This document shows, in pieces, positions 26,489 to 34,435 of a stretch of DNA of 64,000 nucleotides; within the stretch, counting starts at the first letter, position 1, and every line of letters starts with the position of its first letter. Where the stretch lies: contig NZ_BSUG01000027.1 in NCBI RefSeq assembly GCF_030161475.1, forward strand, positions 1 through 64,000. Reading direction: 5' to 3'. The DNA comes from Tetragenococcus halophilus subsp. flandriensis. GTDB lineage: Bacteria; Bacillota; Bacilli; Lactobacillales; Enterococcaceae. Position numbers and translations under genes: made by a program. Below the pieces are notes generated by a model that had not been told where the DNA came from, searched no databases, and worked only from the letters and a program-made list of their open reading frames with translations.

Positions 26489-27238
26489 CTAATCCTCCAA
26501 ACTCATTTTGCCTTCCCATCGATTATACCAAATGATAGCAAGGACCATAAGTAAAAATGTAAGTAATAATGAACTTATCGTAAGTTCCCAATGTTGACTA
26601 AATACATTAAAATCAATCTCTGACATATCATAGTAGATTAAACGTATAGGCCAAACCCAAGGTAAAAACTGCCAAATAAAAGTTCCTAGACCCGTCGTAC
26701 CGAGTAAAATTCCAGTCAAAGTAAAGAAAATACCCGCCAAGAGCGTTCCTGAATAATAAAATCGCAAAGCCAATAATTGATAACAAAGAATTAAAGGACA
26801 TAAAAACAGAACAATCGTTCCCATGAAAACAAACGTTTGAAAACTATGAATAAAATGATTGAGAAGTATGAACTCTAAAACGAAAAATAATGTCGTCGCC
26901 AACAATTCGATAGCAATCACTAAAAAAAGGGTGAATAAAAAACGGCTGATAAATAATTTAGTACGCGAAACGCCGATTCGTAATTCATTGGCTAAATTCC
27001 CTGCCTGAATATCAGGTGTTAACAAAAGCGGAACTAAAATACTTAATGTAAACAAAGCGCAAATCGTAAAAAATAAAAAGAACATTCTATATTCATCAAA
27101 TACTGTCAAATTCAATTGTTGGTGGCTATAAAAATAGAAAAAAAGAATGAATGAATAAATCACTGGTAAACTTACACAGAGTATTCGTACAGAAGTATTT
27201 TTCGTTTTCATCCAATGTGCATGTATTAGCCTAAGCAT
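26489..27238 (-). CDS. Lantibiotic-immunity ABC permease (LanG/MutG-like)
   Basis: The 249-aa protein has six predicted membrane helices. An opening of MLRLIHAHWMKTKNT, a hydrophobic QPLxV-type stretch and ANELRIGVSRTKLFISRF are typical of the second permease in LanFEG immunity transporters. Its start overlaps the end of the first permease by eight bases. It should form an exporter with the ATPase encoded at 27991-28689. Confidence 0.8.
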   Translation of the reverse strand: MLRLIHAHWMKTKNTSVRILCVSLPVIYSFILFFYFYSHQQLNLTVFDEYRMFFLFFTICALFTLSILVPLLLTPDIQAGNLANELRIGVSRTKLFISRFLFTLFLVIAIELLATTLFFVLEFILLNHFIHSFQTFVFMGTIVLFLCPLILCYQLLALRFYYSGTLLAGIFFTLTGILLGTTGLGTFIWQFLPWVWPIRLIYYDMSEIDFNVFSQHWELTISSLLLTFLLMVLAIIWYNRWEGKMSLED

Positions 27239-27989
27239 TTCCTTTTTGCCTCCTAGTCAATAAAATTTGTAGAAATAGCAGAATAAAATAACTAAGCAGT
27301 CCCATGATCACACCGATAATCAGTGCATTTTGATTAAGTAAGGGATCTCCAGAAGATAAAAAAGTGCCATTGGGATGAACACCTAAAGCTGGTGCCATCA
27401 TTCGCAAATTATAACTCCAAGGAAATAACCACCACCAAGTCTCTACTGCGATAGCAGCTGCAATATTTCCTAAAATAAAATTAAGCAATAAAGTAAGGAT
27501 ACGATTAAAAAAGTGATATAAAATAAAACTAATAGCTATAATAGGTAAACTGCCAATTAATAGGTAAAATACTGCGCTCATTAAAGTAAGGATCGAAAGT
27601 TTTTCGTCTAATAAGATATTTCCTAAAAGAAAAACGAGAATCGTAGACAGCAGCAATATAATAAATAGTTCCATAATAACCACAAGGTTTTTAGCAATCA
27701 TTTGTTTTTTAAGACTAGCGCCTGTCGTATGATAAAATACTTGGTTGACCTCTTTTTCTTTTTTTAAATTATTTGTCACCATTAAAGTAATAATAACCGG
27801 TAAGATCAGTAAAGAATACCAATTAAAGGTTGCTGCTACGATATAACTATGTTCGCCATCCGGACTGGTTCCCATAAGTAATACAAGTAAAAAACTAAGT
27901 AAGACAAAAAGCAAAGGCGCAATTAATAACAATTTATAATTTGCTGTACGCTTTTCTTTTAACCACTCCGCTTTTATTTGACGAGTCAT
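27231..27989 (-). CDS. Lantibiotic-immunity ABC permease (LanE/MutE-like)
   Basis: The 252-aa protein has six membrane helices and the MutE/EpiE-family opening QIKAEWLKEKRTANYKLLLIAPL. A conserved Trp-rich segment ETWWWLFPWSYNLRM near residues 188-202 recurs in this family before a loop with a PNGTFLSSGDPL pattern. It lies one base after the ATPase stop codon. No lanA, lanB/C or lanM gene is present nearby, so this is immunity without biosynthesis. Confidence 0.8.
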   Translation of the reverse strand: MTRQIKAEWLKEKRTANYKLLLIAPLLFVLLSFLLVLLMGTSPDGEHSYIVAATFNWYSLLILPVIITLMVTNNLKKEKEVNQVFYHTTGASLKKQMIAKNLVVIMELFIILLLSTILVFLLGNILLDEKLSILTLMSAVFYLLIGSLPIIAISFILYHFFNRILTLLLNFILGNIAAAIAVETWWWLFPWSYNLRMMAPALGVHPNGTFLSSGDPLLNQNALIIGVIMGLLSYFILLFLQILLTRRQKGNA

Positions 27990-27990
27990 T

Positions 27991-28689
27991 TTATTCCCCC
28001 TCTCTTTTTACAATATCCATAAATAGTTTCTCCAAGTGAGCTTCTTGTTTATCATTTTTATCTTCATAACCCAACTGACCATTATGGAGGATACCTACCG
28101 TATCAGCGATTTGTTGCACTTCACTTAAAATATGACTGGATAAAATAACAGAAATCCCCTGTCCCGGAAATGAACGAATCAGCTCTCGCAACTCTTGTAT
28201 TCCTAGAGGATCTAGACCATTAGTCGGCTCATCTAAAATCAACAACTTAGGATCATTTAAAAGTGCCATCGCAATACCCAGTCGCTGTTTCATACCGAGT
28301 GAGAAATGACGGACAATTTTATTGCCTGTATTTTTTAAATCGACTGTTTGCAAGACTTGTTCGATTTTATCTGAGTGGATGTTCAACAGTGTCGCTAATA
28401 CTTTTAAATTTTCTCGCGCTGTTAAATTAGGATAAATAGCTGGTCCTTCAATCATAGCGCCAATCTCTTTTAAATTTTTGCTTTGCCAAGGCTCTTCCTG
28501 ATAATAAATCTGACCTGCGTTAGGTTTGAAAATCCCCGTTAATAATTTTAAAAGTGTTGATTTTCCCGCACCATTAGGACCAAGCAATCCATAAATCGTG
28601 TTTTCTTGTACATGAATAGAGATATTTTCTAATACTGTTTCGCGTTTAAAAGTTTTTGTGAGTTGCTTTGTTTCAATTATATTTTTCAT
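27991..28689 (-). CDS. Lantibiotic-immunity ABC ATPase (LanF-like) with E-loop
   Basis: The 232-aa ATPase has Walker A GPNGAGKST (38-46), signature FSLGMKQR and Walker B LLILDEPTNGLD. The Q-loop glutamine is replaced by Glu82 in MIEGPAIYPNLTARENL. This E-loop is a known hallmark of LanF-type immunity ATPases and separates them from ordinary drug exporters. It is the first gene of an operon that continues with two permeases, a response regulator and a histidine kinase. The closest known arrangement is an orphan resistance system such as CprABC-CprRK. Confidence 0.87.
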   Translation of the reverse strand: MKNIIETKQLTKTFKRETVLENISIHVQENTIYGLLGPNGAGKSTLLKLLTGIFKPNAGQIYYQEEPWQSKNLKEIGAMIEGPAIYPNLTARENLKVLATLLNIHSDKIEQVLQTVDLKNTGNKIVRHFSLGMKQRLGIAMALLNDPKLLILDEPTNGLDPLGIQELRELIRSFPGQGISVILSSHILSEVQQIADTVGILHNGQLGYEDKNDKQEAHLEKLFMDIVKREGE

Positions 28690-28759
28690 CTATTTACCCT
28701 CCCTAAGTAAATAATAAATAAAAAAAATAATTGAAATATAATTATCAAGAAATAAAACT

Positions 28760-28791
28760 AAAAAACTCGCAACCAATTAAGATCGCGAGTT
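28760..28791 (-). terminator. Terminator after the gene ending at 28777
   Basis: On the minus strand AACTCGC (28791-28785) pairs with GCGAGTT (28770-28764), followed by TTTTTAG. The stem overlaps the last codons of the upstream gene. Confidence 0.7.
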
Positions 28792-29427
28792 ATTTGTTGA
28801 TTCGTTATTTTGTTCTTTGCTATCGTTATTATGGTTTTCGTCGTCATCATCATTATCTGTATCGTTGTCATTATGATCTTCACTATCAGTATTGACAAAT
28901 TGCACTTCAAAAATGGTTTTTTCTGCGCTATTATCATTAAAGGCGTCAAACTGCGCAATCAATGTTACGTGCTGCCACTTTTGTCTAATACTACTTTTGT
29001 ATTGCATATCGATCGTCAATTCAGTGGTTTGCTCTTTTTCGATTAGCGCTTGTTTCAAGCCATCATGTACTTTATCATTTACCGGAAGCAAGTAACTTTC
29101 GTTGCCCGGTAAGATATGCACATATTTGTTTTGTAATTGTTCATTATCTAAATATATGTCTATATTGATGTTTTTAGCGGTTCCTCCGCCTAAGTTATAC
29201 AAACTAAAATAGTCAATACTTTCCTCGCCTATCTTTAATAAATCCACCGCATTCTGCAGCTTAAACTTGCCGTTTTCATGAATGATAAATGTTTGCTCAA
29301 AACCTAGCGCCGGGTAAAACCCCAAACGCATTTGGTATAGTTGAATCGATACTGAAACAAAATAAAAAAACGCCATAATAAGCGTCCCAATTGAACCCAC
29401 AGCATTTAAAATACTGACAATATCCAT
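28777..29427 (-). CDS. Hypothetical single-pass membrane protein with acidic Asn/Asp-rich tail
   Basis: The 216-aa protein has one N-terminal membrane helix (about residues 8-30). A domain of about 145 residues that looks mostly beta-stranded follows (contains YNLGGGTAKNINIDIYLDN, reminiscent of putative adaptor folds). The final 38 residues are almost all Asp, Asn, Glu, Ser and His. I do not recognise a family. It sits alone upstream of the lantibiotic-immunity operon with its own terminator. A ribosome site GGGGGAG precedes the start. Confidence 0.65.
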   Translation of the reverse strand: MDIVSILNAVGSIGTLIMAFFYFVSVSIQLYQMRLGFYPALGFEQTFIIHENGKFKLQNAVDLLKIGEESIDYFSLYNLGGGTAKNINIDIYLDNEQLQNKYVHILPGNESYLLPVNDKVHDGLKQALIEKEQTTELTIDMQYKSSIRQKWQHVTLIAQFDAFNDNSAEKTIFEVQFVNTDSEDHNDNDTDNDDDDENHNNDSKEQNNESTNNSRS

Positions 29428-29592
29428 TAATAACTCCCCCTTTTTTATACAAAACTCTAAGTAACTAAATAAGTATAAAATAAAGGCCTTTTTTTATAAA
29501 GTATTTTCATTTGCGGGAGTAAAATAGTGAATCACTAGAGCACTTCTTTATCTAAAAAACCTTCGGAAACTATATACGTTTTGATTCACGGC

Positions 29593-29634
29593 AAATAAAC
29601 TCGAAACTAAGATCAATTCGTTTCGAGTTTATTT
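29593..29634. terminator. Bidirectional terminator after the aldolase-like gene
   Basis: AAATAAACTCGAAAC (29593-29607) and GTTTCGAGTTTATTT (29620-29634) form a perfect 15-bp inverted repeat, 17 bases beyond the aldolase stop codon. Confidence 0.8.
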
Positions 29635-29650
29635 TCTTCATTCCTTTGTT

Positions 29651-30490
29651 TTATAACGAAATTGGCTGTGTCGCAAAAACATCGTAATAATGCTTTAATA
29701 CAGAAGACATCGTTTGATTAACAAGTTTTTTTAACGCTAAATAATCTTCCGACTGTTCCTTAGAAATTGCATAAAAAGCATCATTGATAAAATCGGAAAA
29801 GATGTTCACTTTACTAATACCATGTGTTGCACAACGATTTAAGTTGCTATCTCCACTAGAAGAACCGCCGTGAAGCACTAGCGGAATCGTTGTCATTTCA
29901 TCTATTTCTTCAAGTCGTTCAAAGTTTATCGTGGGGGCCCCTTTATAAATTCCATGAGCTGTTCCTATAGAAATCGCTAATGAATCCACATTTGTCTGAT
30001 CAACAAATGCAAGCACATCTTCTACTTCTGTATAGATTGAATCAGTAAGTGTGGGAGATTCGGAAAAATCATTTGACCCCACATGCCCTAATTCTGCTTC
30101 TACTGTCACATCAAATTGATGAGCATATTCTACAACTCTTTTAGTTATCGCAATATTATCTGCAAAACTTTCTCTTGAAGCATCGATCATGACCGAAGTA
30201 AAGCCCAATTCAATCGCTTTGAAAATAAAATCCGTATCTTCTCCATGATCTAAATGAAGGATAATCGGCACATGACTTTTTTCTGCAAAAAATTTACCGA
30301 TTAGTGCTGCCTCTTCAATAGCTAATATTTCGCTGTGTGATTGTGCATACGCTAAAATTAAAGGCAAGCCTTTTTCTTCTGCTATCTTCACATAAGAACG
30401 TGCACTGTCTAAGTCAATAAAATTAGTAGCTGGTATGGCAAAATTTTCATCTTTAGCAGTAAGTAATGCGTTTTTAGAATTTACTAACAT
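29651..30490 (-). CDS. Class II ketose-bisphosphate aldolase-family protein
   Basis: The 279-aa protein is a class II aldolase with zinc ligands in LHLDHGEDTDF (near residues 79-89), the catalytic region VMIDAS, AELGHVG, TAHGIYKG and LHGGSSSG. It differs clearly from the housekeeping FbaA at 39747-40616 (for example, shorter C-terminus and SSSGDSNLN after the glycine loop). The natural substrate may be a tagatose- or other ketose-bisphosphate. It is the last gene of an operon with a TIM-like protein and YjbQ, so it probably cleaves a phosphorylated sugar to triose phosphates in a dedicated pathway (inference). Confidence 0.83.
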   Translation of the reverse strand: MLVNSKNALLTAKDENFAIPATNFIDLDSARSYVKIAEEKGLPLILAYAQSHSEILAIEEAALIGKFFAEKSHVPIILHLDHGEDTDFIFKAIELGFTSVMIDASRESFADNIAITKRVVEYAHQFDVTVEAELGHVGSNDFSESPTLTDSIYTEVEDVLAFVDQTNVDSLAISIGTAHGIYKGAPTINFERLEEIDEMTTIPLVLHGGSSSGDSNLNRCATHGISKVNIFSDFINDAFYAISKEQSEDYLALKKLVNQTMSSVLKHYYDVFATQPISL

Positions 30491-30520
30491 CGTTTATCTC
30501 CTTTTTTAAATATCTTTCTT

Positions 30521-30538
30521 GTAAAAGCGCTTTTATTT
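30521..30538. promoter_or_regulatory. Possible catabolite-responsive element
   Basis: GTAAAAGCGCTTTTATT contains the perfect palindrome AAAAGCGCTTTT (30523-30534), the same core as at 8688-8699. It overlaps the YjbQ stop codon and lies 33 bases before the aldolase start, so it could act as an internal CcpA site in the operon. Confidence 0.4.
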
Positions 30539-31058
30539 AATTGCCCATTATTAATAAATTACATGTTCGATGACGTTTTCGATTTTGATCCCAATCAACA
30601 AAATAAATATAACCTACAGAACCAATTAAAGGTTGGCCATCTTTAATGATCAATGTTTGGCTTGAACCAAACAGAGAAGCCCTTAAATGAGCATCCGCAT
30701 TTAAAATGGTCGTTAAATCGTTGGGGTATTCCGGTGTTTGCTGGGAGAGTTCTTCTAAAAACTGTACGTGATCTTGTCCTGGATATAAATAATCACTTTC
30801 TGTTAACTGTCTGGGAATCAGTTTGTCCAAAATACGATTAAGATCAACTTGTAATAATTCATCCCCATTCCAATCTTTATCATGGACAAATTCTTCAAAA
30901 ATCACTGAACAAGTGGTATGTTGTGAACTAACGACACATAAACCATCTTGCACGCCCGCTTCTTGAATTTCTTGTCGTACTTGATCGGTAATGTCGGAAT
31001 ATGTGACTTTCGATCCGTTAGATTCGACTTTTAATGACCCATGTTCAATTTTCATCAT
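30537..31058 (-). CDS. YjbQ-family (UPF0047) enzyme
   Basis: The 173-aa protein has the UPF0047/YjbQ core: CVVSSQHTTCSVIFEE (metal-binding His near residue 47), DLNRILDKLIP, NADAHLRASLFGSS and a C-terminal VDWDQNRKRHRTCNLLIMGN. Members are small metal-dependent enzymes; some have thiamine-phosphate-synthase-like activity, but the physiological role is generally unresolved. The gene overlaps the end of the TIM-like gene (TAATG junction), so translation is coupled. Pairing with a TIM-like protein and an aldolase suggests a phosphosugar step. Confidence 0.8.
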   Translation of the reverse strand: MMKIEHGSLKVESNGSKVTYSDITDQVRQEIQEAGVQDGLCVVSSQHTTCSVIFEEFVHDKDWNGDELLQVDLNRILDKLIPRQLTESDYLYPGQDHVQFLEELSQQTPEYPNDLTTILNADAHLRASLFGSSQTLIIKDGQPLIGSVGYIYFVDWDQNRKRHRTCNLLIMGN

Positions 31059-31756
31059 TATTTTCCATCCTTTCTTTCTTCATAGATGCGTTGCACTGAT
31101 TCAATCATTTCCTCCAACATTTGACTAGGCGAATCTGCTTCGGTGATTCCACTGGTACATCCCGTACCATCCGCGCCCAATTTAAGTGTACGATACACAT
31201 CTGCAGCTGTGCTTATCCCAGCTGCTTGTAAAATATAGATATCCGGGTCAATCTCTTTTATGGCATGATTTGTTTCTTGGATATAACTTTCATCACTTGT
31301 TTGTCCCGTTCCAATGAGTTCAGTGGGCTCACAAAGCAAAACGTCTGGTTTAAGTAAAGCAATTGAACGAGCTTCTTCTAAAGAGTTAGCGCATACAATT
31401 GTTTTAATCCCAAGTTCTTTGGCCTTTTTCATCGATTGAACAAGCTCTGTTAATTGCAAAGGATGTTCTGCATGGTTCAAAAAGACTGCTCGAGTGCCTG
31501 CTTGATAAATAGACTCTGGTAATACTGCCCCCATTCCTCTGCCTGGGTCAATGCCATCCATGTGTTGCGCTGTAACGATAATATGTTGCGTATGACTTGC
31601 GATATTTGCTAAATCAGCATAAGGCGCAGTTATAAGAATCGTTAAATGGGGATACTTTTGGGCTAATGTGTCAGCTTTTTGTGCTAATTCCAATAATTTC
31701 TTACCATAAAAATAAGACTTCGGATTAAAAGTAAAAAAAGGTGCTTGCAATTTCAT
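31058..31756 (-). CDS. Triosephosphate-isomerase-like protein
   Basis: The 232-aa protein has the TIM-barrel isomerase pattern: FTFNPKSYFYG near the N-terminus (equivalent to NWKMN, with the catalytic Lys), the catalytic His in FLNHAEHP, the catalytic Glu in LLCEPTELIGTG and the phosphate loop LKLGADGTGCTSG. Length and motif spacing are shorter than the glycolytic TIM, so it is a diverged paralogue, probably for another triose or tetrose phosphate. ATG 31756 follows AAAGGAAGAGATCG; the first in-frame ATG at 31774 is too far upstream. It leads the operon. Confidence 0.8.
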   Translation of the reverse strand: MKLQAPFFTFNPKSYFYGKKLLELAQKADTLAQKYPHLTILITAPYADLANIASHTQHIIVTAQHMDGIDPGRGMGAVLPESIYQAGTRAVFLNHAEHPLQLTELVQSMKKAKELGIKTIVCANSLEEARSIALLKPDVLLCEPTELIGTGQTSDESYIQETNHAIKEIDPDIYILQAAGISTAADVYRTLKLGADGTGCTSGITEADSPSQMLEEMIESVQRIYEERKDGK

Positions 31757-31775
31757 CGATCTCTTCCTTTCCATT

Positions 31776-31856
31776 TGTAAAAATTATTTACATTTGATAA
31801 ATTTAGTATAACTTTCACAAGAAACCCTGTCAATATATAGTTTTCCAATTGAAAAC
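31776..31856 (-). promoter_or_regulatory. Promoter of the TIM-like operon with two flanking palindromes
   Basis: On the minus strand TTGACA (31828-31833) and TATACT (31805-31810) are separated by 17 bp, a near-consensus promoter. Downstream of the start lies TGTAAAAATTATTTACA (31776-31792), a palindrome with 6-base arms; upstream lies GTTTTCCAATTGAAAAC (31840-31856), also with 6-base arms. The divergent SorC-type regulator is a natural candidate to bind either. Confidence 0.65.
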
Positions 31857-31930
31857 ACATTTAGCATTTGTTAAAACAATTATGTTATAATAAAAAGCAC
31901 TTATAAAATTAATCCATTCAGGTGATCAAG

Positions 31931-32857
31931 TTGAACAATAGAAATAAAATGATCGTACAAGCTGCCCTCCTTTTTTATAAAGAAAATGTCAATCAAACAG
32001 AGATTGCCAAACAATTGAATGTTTCTCGTCCGACTGTGGCGACGCTACTCAAAGAAGCTGTAGATCGCGGTATTGTTAAAATTTCCATTCAAGACTCAGA
32101 AATTATGAATTTTGAACAACAAGAAATTCTCGCTAAAAAATATGGTCTAAAAACTGTTCTTATTTCCTCCGCTACTGCTTCTGAGGAGGAAGCCAAACAA
32201 GAAGTCGGCAATCTATGTGCTACTTTTGTAGAAAATAATTTAAAACGTATTAAAAATTTAGGGATTGGCTGGGGATCTACTTTAAATAAGTTTGCAGAAG
32301 CAGCCAGTTATCATCACTTTGAAGATTTATCGATCGTACCGCTTATCGGTGGTGTTGATGTATCAAATGTTAAAAACCAGTCCAACCACTTAGCTTTTAT
32401 CTTATCGCAAAAATATAATTGTCATATAGACTATTTCTATGCGCCAGCCATTGCAGAAAGTTTAGAGATGAAAGAAGCCTTTGACCAATCACAATTTATT
32501 CGTGATATTATCCAAAAAGGAAAAAATGTTGATATGGCAATTACTGCAGTGGGCAATCCGATTGAATCGTCCTCCTATCGAAAGTTAGGTTATTTTAGTG
32601 AAGAAGACGCTTGTGAAATGAAAGAAAAGAATGTTATTGGAGATATTTTAGCCACATTTTTCAATAAAAACGGCGAGAGTGTTCCAACAAATATTTCAAA
32701 AAAAATGATTGGTGTTAATTTGGATGACCTTATGAATGTTCCAGAAGTCGTCGTTGTCGCTTCTGGAAAAGAAAAAGCGCCTAGTATCCAACATTTGTTG
32801 AAACAACCTATCATCGATCACTTAATTATTGATTCAGAAATTGCGACAACATTATAA
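31931..32857 (+). CDS. SorC-family sugar-responsive transcriptional regulator
   Basis: The 308-aa protein has an N-terminal helix-turn-helix (VNQTEIAKQLNVSRPTVATLLKEA, residues about 20-43) and the SorC effector domain. This includes GIGWGSTL, the PLIGG loop and a C-terminal VVVASGKEKAPSIQHLL near the phosphosugar pocket. The TTG at 31931 is chosen because AGGTGATC is five to six bases upstream; a GTG at 31922 has no ribosome site. Members are inducible repressors responding to phosphorylated sugars. It is divergent from the TIM-like/YjbQ/aldolase operon and precedes a GNAT gene. Confidence 0.83.
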   Translation: MNNRNKMIVQAALLFYKENVNQTEIAKQLNVSRPTVATLLKEAVDRGIVKISIQDSEIMNFEQQEILAKKYGLKTVLISSATASEEEAKQEVGNLCATFVENNLKRIKNLGIGWGSTLNKFAEAASYHHFEDLSIVPLIGGVDVSNVKNQSNHLAFILSQKYNCHIDYFYAPAIAESLEMKEAFDQSQFIRDIIQKGKNVDMAITAVGNPIESSSYRKLGYFSEEDACEMKEKNVIGDILATFFNKNGESVPTNISKKMIGVNLDDLMNVPEVVVVASGKEKAPSIQHLLKQPIIDHLIIDSEIATTL

Positions 32858-32873
32858 AAAAAGGAGTAATAAA

Positions 32874-33356
32874 TTGTTTACTTTTGAAAACTATCAAAGA
32901 AAATATCTCGCTCAAATGACAAAAGTTTGGAACGATGTGTTAAAAGACGGCGATGCTTTTCCAGGCGAAGAATTATTCACTGAAGAGGAATTTGAAACCT
33001 ATGTAGCTGAACAAACCATTGTTCGATGTATGATAATTAAGGAGAAGTTAGCTGGTTTCTATGTTCTTCATCCTAATAATATCGGTCGTTGTAGTCACGT
33101 TGCTAACGCTAGCTATTGCATAGATAAATCTTACCGCGGAAGAAAAATTTTCTCTAATCTCGTAGAAGATTCACTAATACAAGCAAAAGCGCAAGGTTTT
33201 ATCGGAATGCAGTATAATGCTGTGGTAACGAGCAATCTCCCTGCCATTCATACCTATCAAAAAAATGGTTTTACTACTGTGGGGACCATTCCTGCAGGAT
33301 TTCGTTTAAAAGATGGTCGTTATTCTGATATGTATATTATGTATAAAGATTTGTAA
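32874..33356 (+). CDS. GNAT-family acetyltransferase
   Basis: The 160-aa protein has GNAT motif A as SYCIDKSYRGRKIFSNLVEDSL (RGRKIF variant) and the motif B region IHTYQKNGFTTVG. The start is TTG at 32874, seven bases after AAGGAG; earlier in-frame codons overlap the SorC gene. It follows the SorC gene by 16 bases and is probably co-transcribed, but its substrate is unknown. Confidence 0.8.
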   Translation: MFTFENYQRKYLAQMTKVWNDVLKDGDAFPGEELFTEEEFETYVAEQTIVRCMIIKEKLAGFYVLHPNNIGRCSHVANASYCIDKSYRGRKIFSNLVEDSLIQAKAQGFIGMQYNAVVTSNLPAIHTYQKNGFTTVGTIPAGFRLKDGRYSDMYIMYKDL

Positions 33357-33374
33357 ATTGGTTATAGATGATGG

Positions 33375-33410
33375 AAAAACTTGGACCTTATTTTAGGTTC
33401 AAGTTTTTTA
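33375..33410 (+). terminator. Terminator after the GNAT gene
   Basis: AAAAACTTGGACCT pairs with AGGTTCAAGTTTTT over a four-to-six-base loop, followed by a T-run, 18 bases after the stop codon. Confidence 0.85.
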
Positions 33411-33508
33411 TGCTAATACCACCTATCTGCTACAAACGCCCACTTATCCATAATTTATATACATTTATGAATAAATCCACTATGCTTAATTTGAAGGAGG
33501 GAAAGAAG

Positions 33509-33940
33509 ATGAAAGTAAAATTAGAATTAGACCAAGATCTGGACAAAGAAATGATTATTTTAAAAACAAAAAAACAGTCATCGGAAATTAAGGAAATTGT
33601 TGCCTATATCGAGCAAAAGTCCACACCATTAGTTGGAAAAAAACAAGACAAAAACTATCGAATAGCGATTAATGATTTTGTTAACTTTTATTCCAGTCAG
33701 AAAAAAGTCTTCGGTCACACAAAAGATCAAGAATATATTATTTCCTATCGTTTATATGAATTAGAAGAACAGTTGCCTCATTCTTTTGTCCGTATTTCCA
33801 ATACCGAAATTATTAACCTAGATTACGTCCACTATTTTCAGCTTAGTAAAAGCGGTTTAATTTTAATTCGTTTGTCAAATGGACATATGACAAGTTCCTC
33901 AAAAAGATATTTAAAGAAAGTAAAGGAGCGCCTATTATGA
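33509..33940 (+). CDS. LytTR-domain DNA-binding regulator
   Basis: The 143-aa protein has a short N-terminal segment (about residues 1-40) and a LytTR DNA-binding domain (about 45-143; VNFYSSQKKVFGHT, SFVRISNTEIINLDYVHYF, RYLKKVKERLL). There is no receiver domain, so it is a stand-alone LytTR protein of the type paired with a membrane inhibitor. GAAGGAGGGAAAGAAG precedes the ATG at 33509. It overlaps the DUF3021 gene by four bases (ATGA). Confidence 0.85.
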   Translation: MKVKLELDQDLDKEMIILKTKKQSSEIKEIVAYIEQKSTPLVGKKQDKNYRIAINDFVNFYSSQKKVFGHTKDQEYIISYRLYELEEQLPHSFVRISNTEIINLDYVHYFQLSKSGLILIRLSNGHMTSSSKRYLKKVKERLL

Positions 33941-34392
33941 TGAAAAAAATTGCAGCTTGTTTAGGTATCGGTATCGTATTTGGCACATTCATCGGTTTAA
34001 TTTTATCAGTCATTGCTTCATTAGTCTACAGTCAAACAGAGTATATGCCAGTAACGCCAGCGTTTATGTCCTATTTTTCTAATGAAATACAAGCCATGCT
34101 AGGAGCAATTGGTTTATGGTCAGCTATAGGCAGCATATTTTCATTGGCTAGTCTCTTTTATTCAGAGACCGATTGGAGCGTCACTAAAATGACCTTGGTT
34201 CATTTAATTATTACCTATTTGACCTTCCTACCTTTAGCCACTATAGCCGGTTGGACTTCTTTAAAATTAGGAACTTTATTAGGATTCACACTTACTTTCC
34301 TTCTTATTTATGTAGTTATTTGGTTTGTTGCCATGTTAAGAGTAAAAAAAGAATTAGATGCATTAAATAAATATCTGCAAGATAATAGCTAA
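33937..34392 (+). CDS. DUF3021-family membrane protein, partner of LytTR regulator
   Basis: The 151-aa protein has four predicted membrane helices (about 8-30, 48-72, 85-105 and 112-133). DUF3021 genes usually follow a LytTR gene, as here, with translational coupling. In streptococcal LytTR regulatory systems the membrane partner restrains the regulator; that role here is inference. A terminator follows. Confidence 0.8.
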   Translation: MMKKIAACLGIGIVFGTFIGLILSVIASLVYSQTEYMPVTPAFMSYFSNEIQAMLGAIGLWSAIGSIFSLASLFYSETDWSVTKMTLVHLIITYLTFLPLATIAGWTSLKLGTLLGFTLTFLLIYVVIWFVAMLRVKKELDALNKYLQDNS

Positions 34393-34395
34393 CTT

Positions 34396-34429
34396 AAAAA
34401 GCGTATCCTTTTTGTGGGATACGCTTTTT
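34396..34429. terminator. Bidirectional terminator between DUF3021 and ABC-F genes
   Basis: AAAAAGCGTATCC (34396-34408) and GGATACGCTTTTT (34417-34429) form a perfect 13-bp stem between convergent genes. Confidence 0.9.
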
Positions 34430-34435
34430 AAACCG

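Noticed and set aside
28810-29095. Plus-strand hydrophobic frames opposite the Asn/Asp-rich tail
   Set aside because: Low-complexity complement of the acidic codons; no ribosome site.
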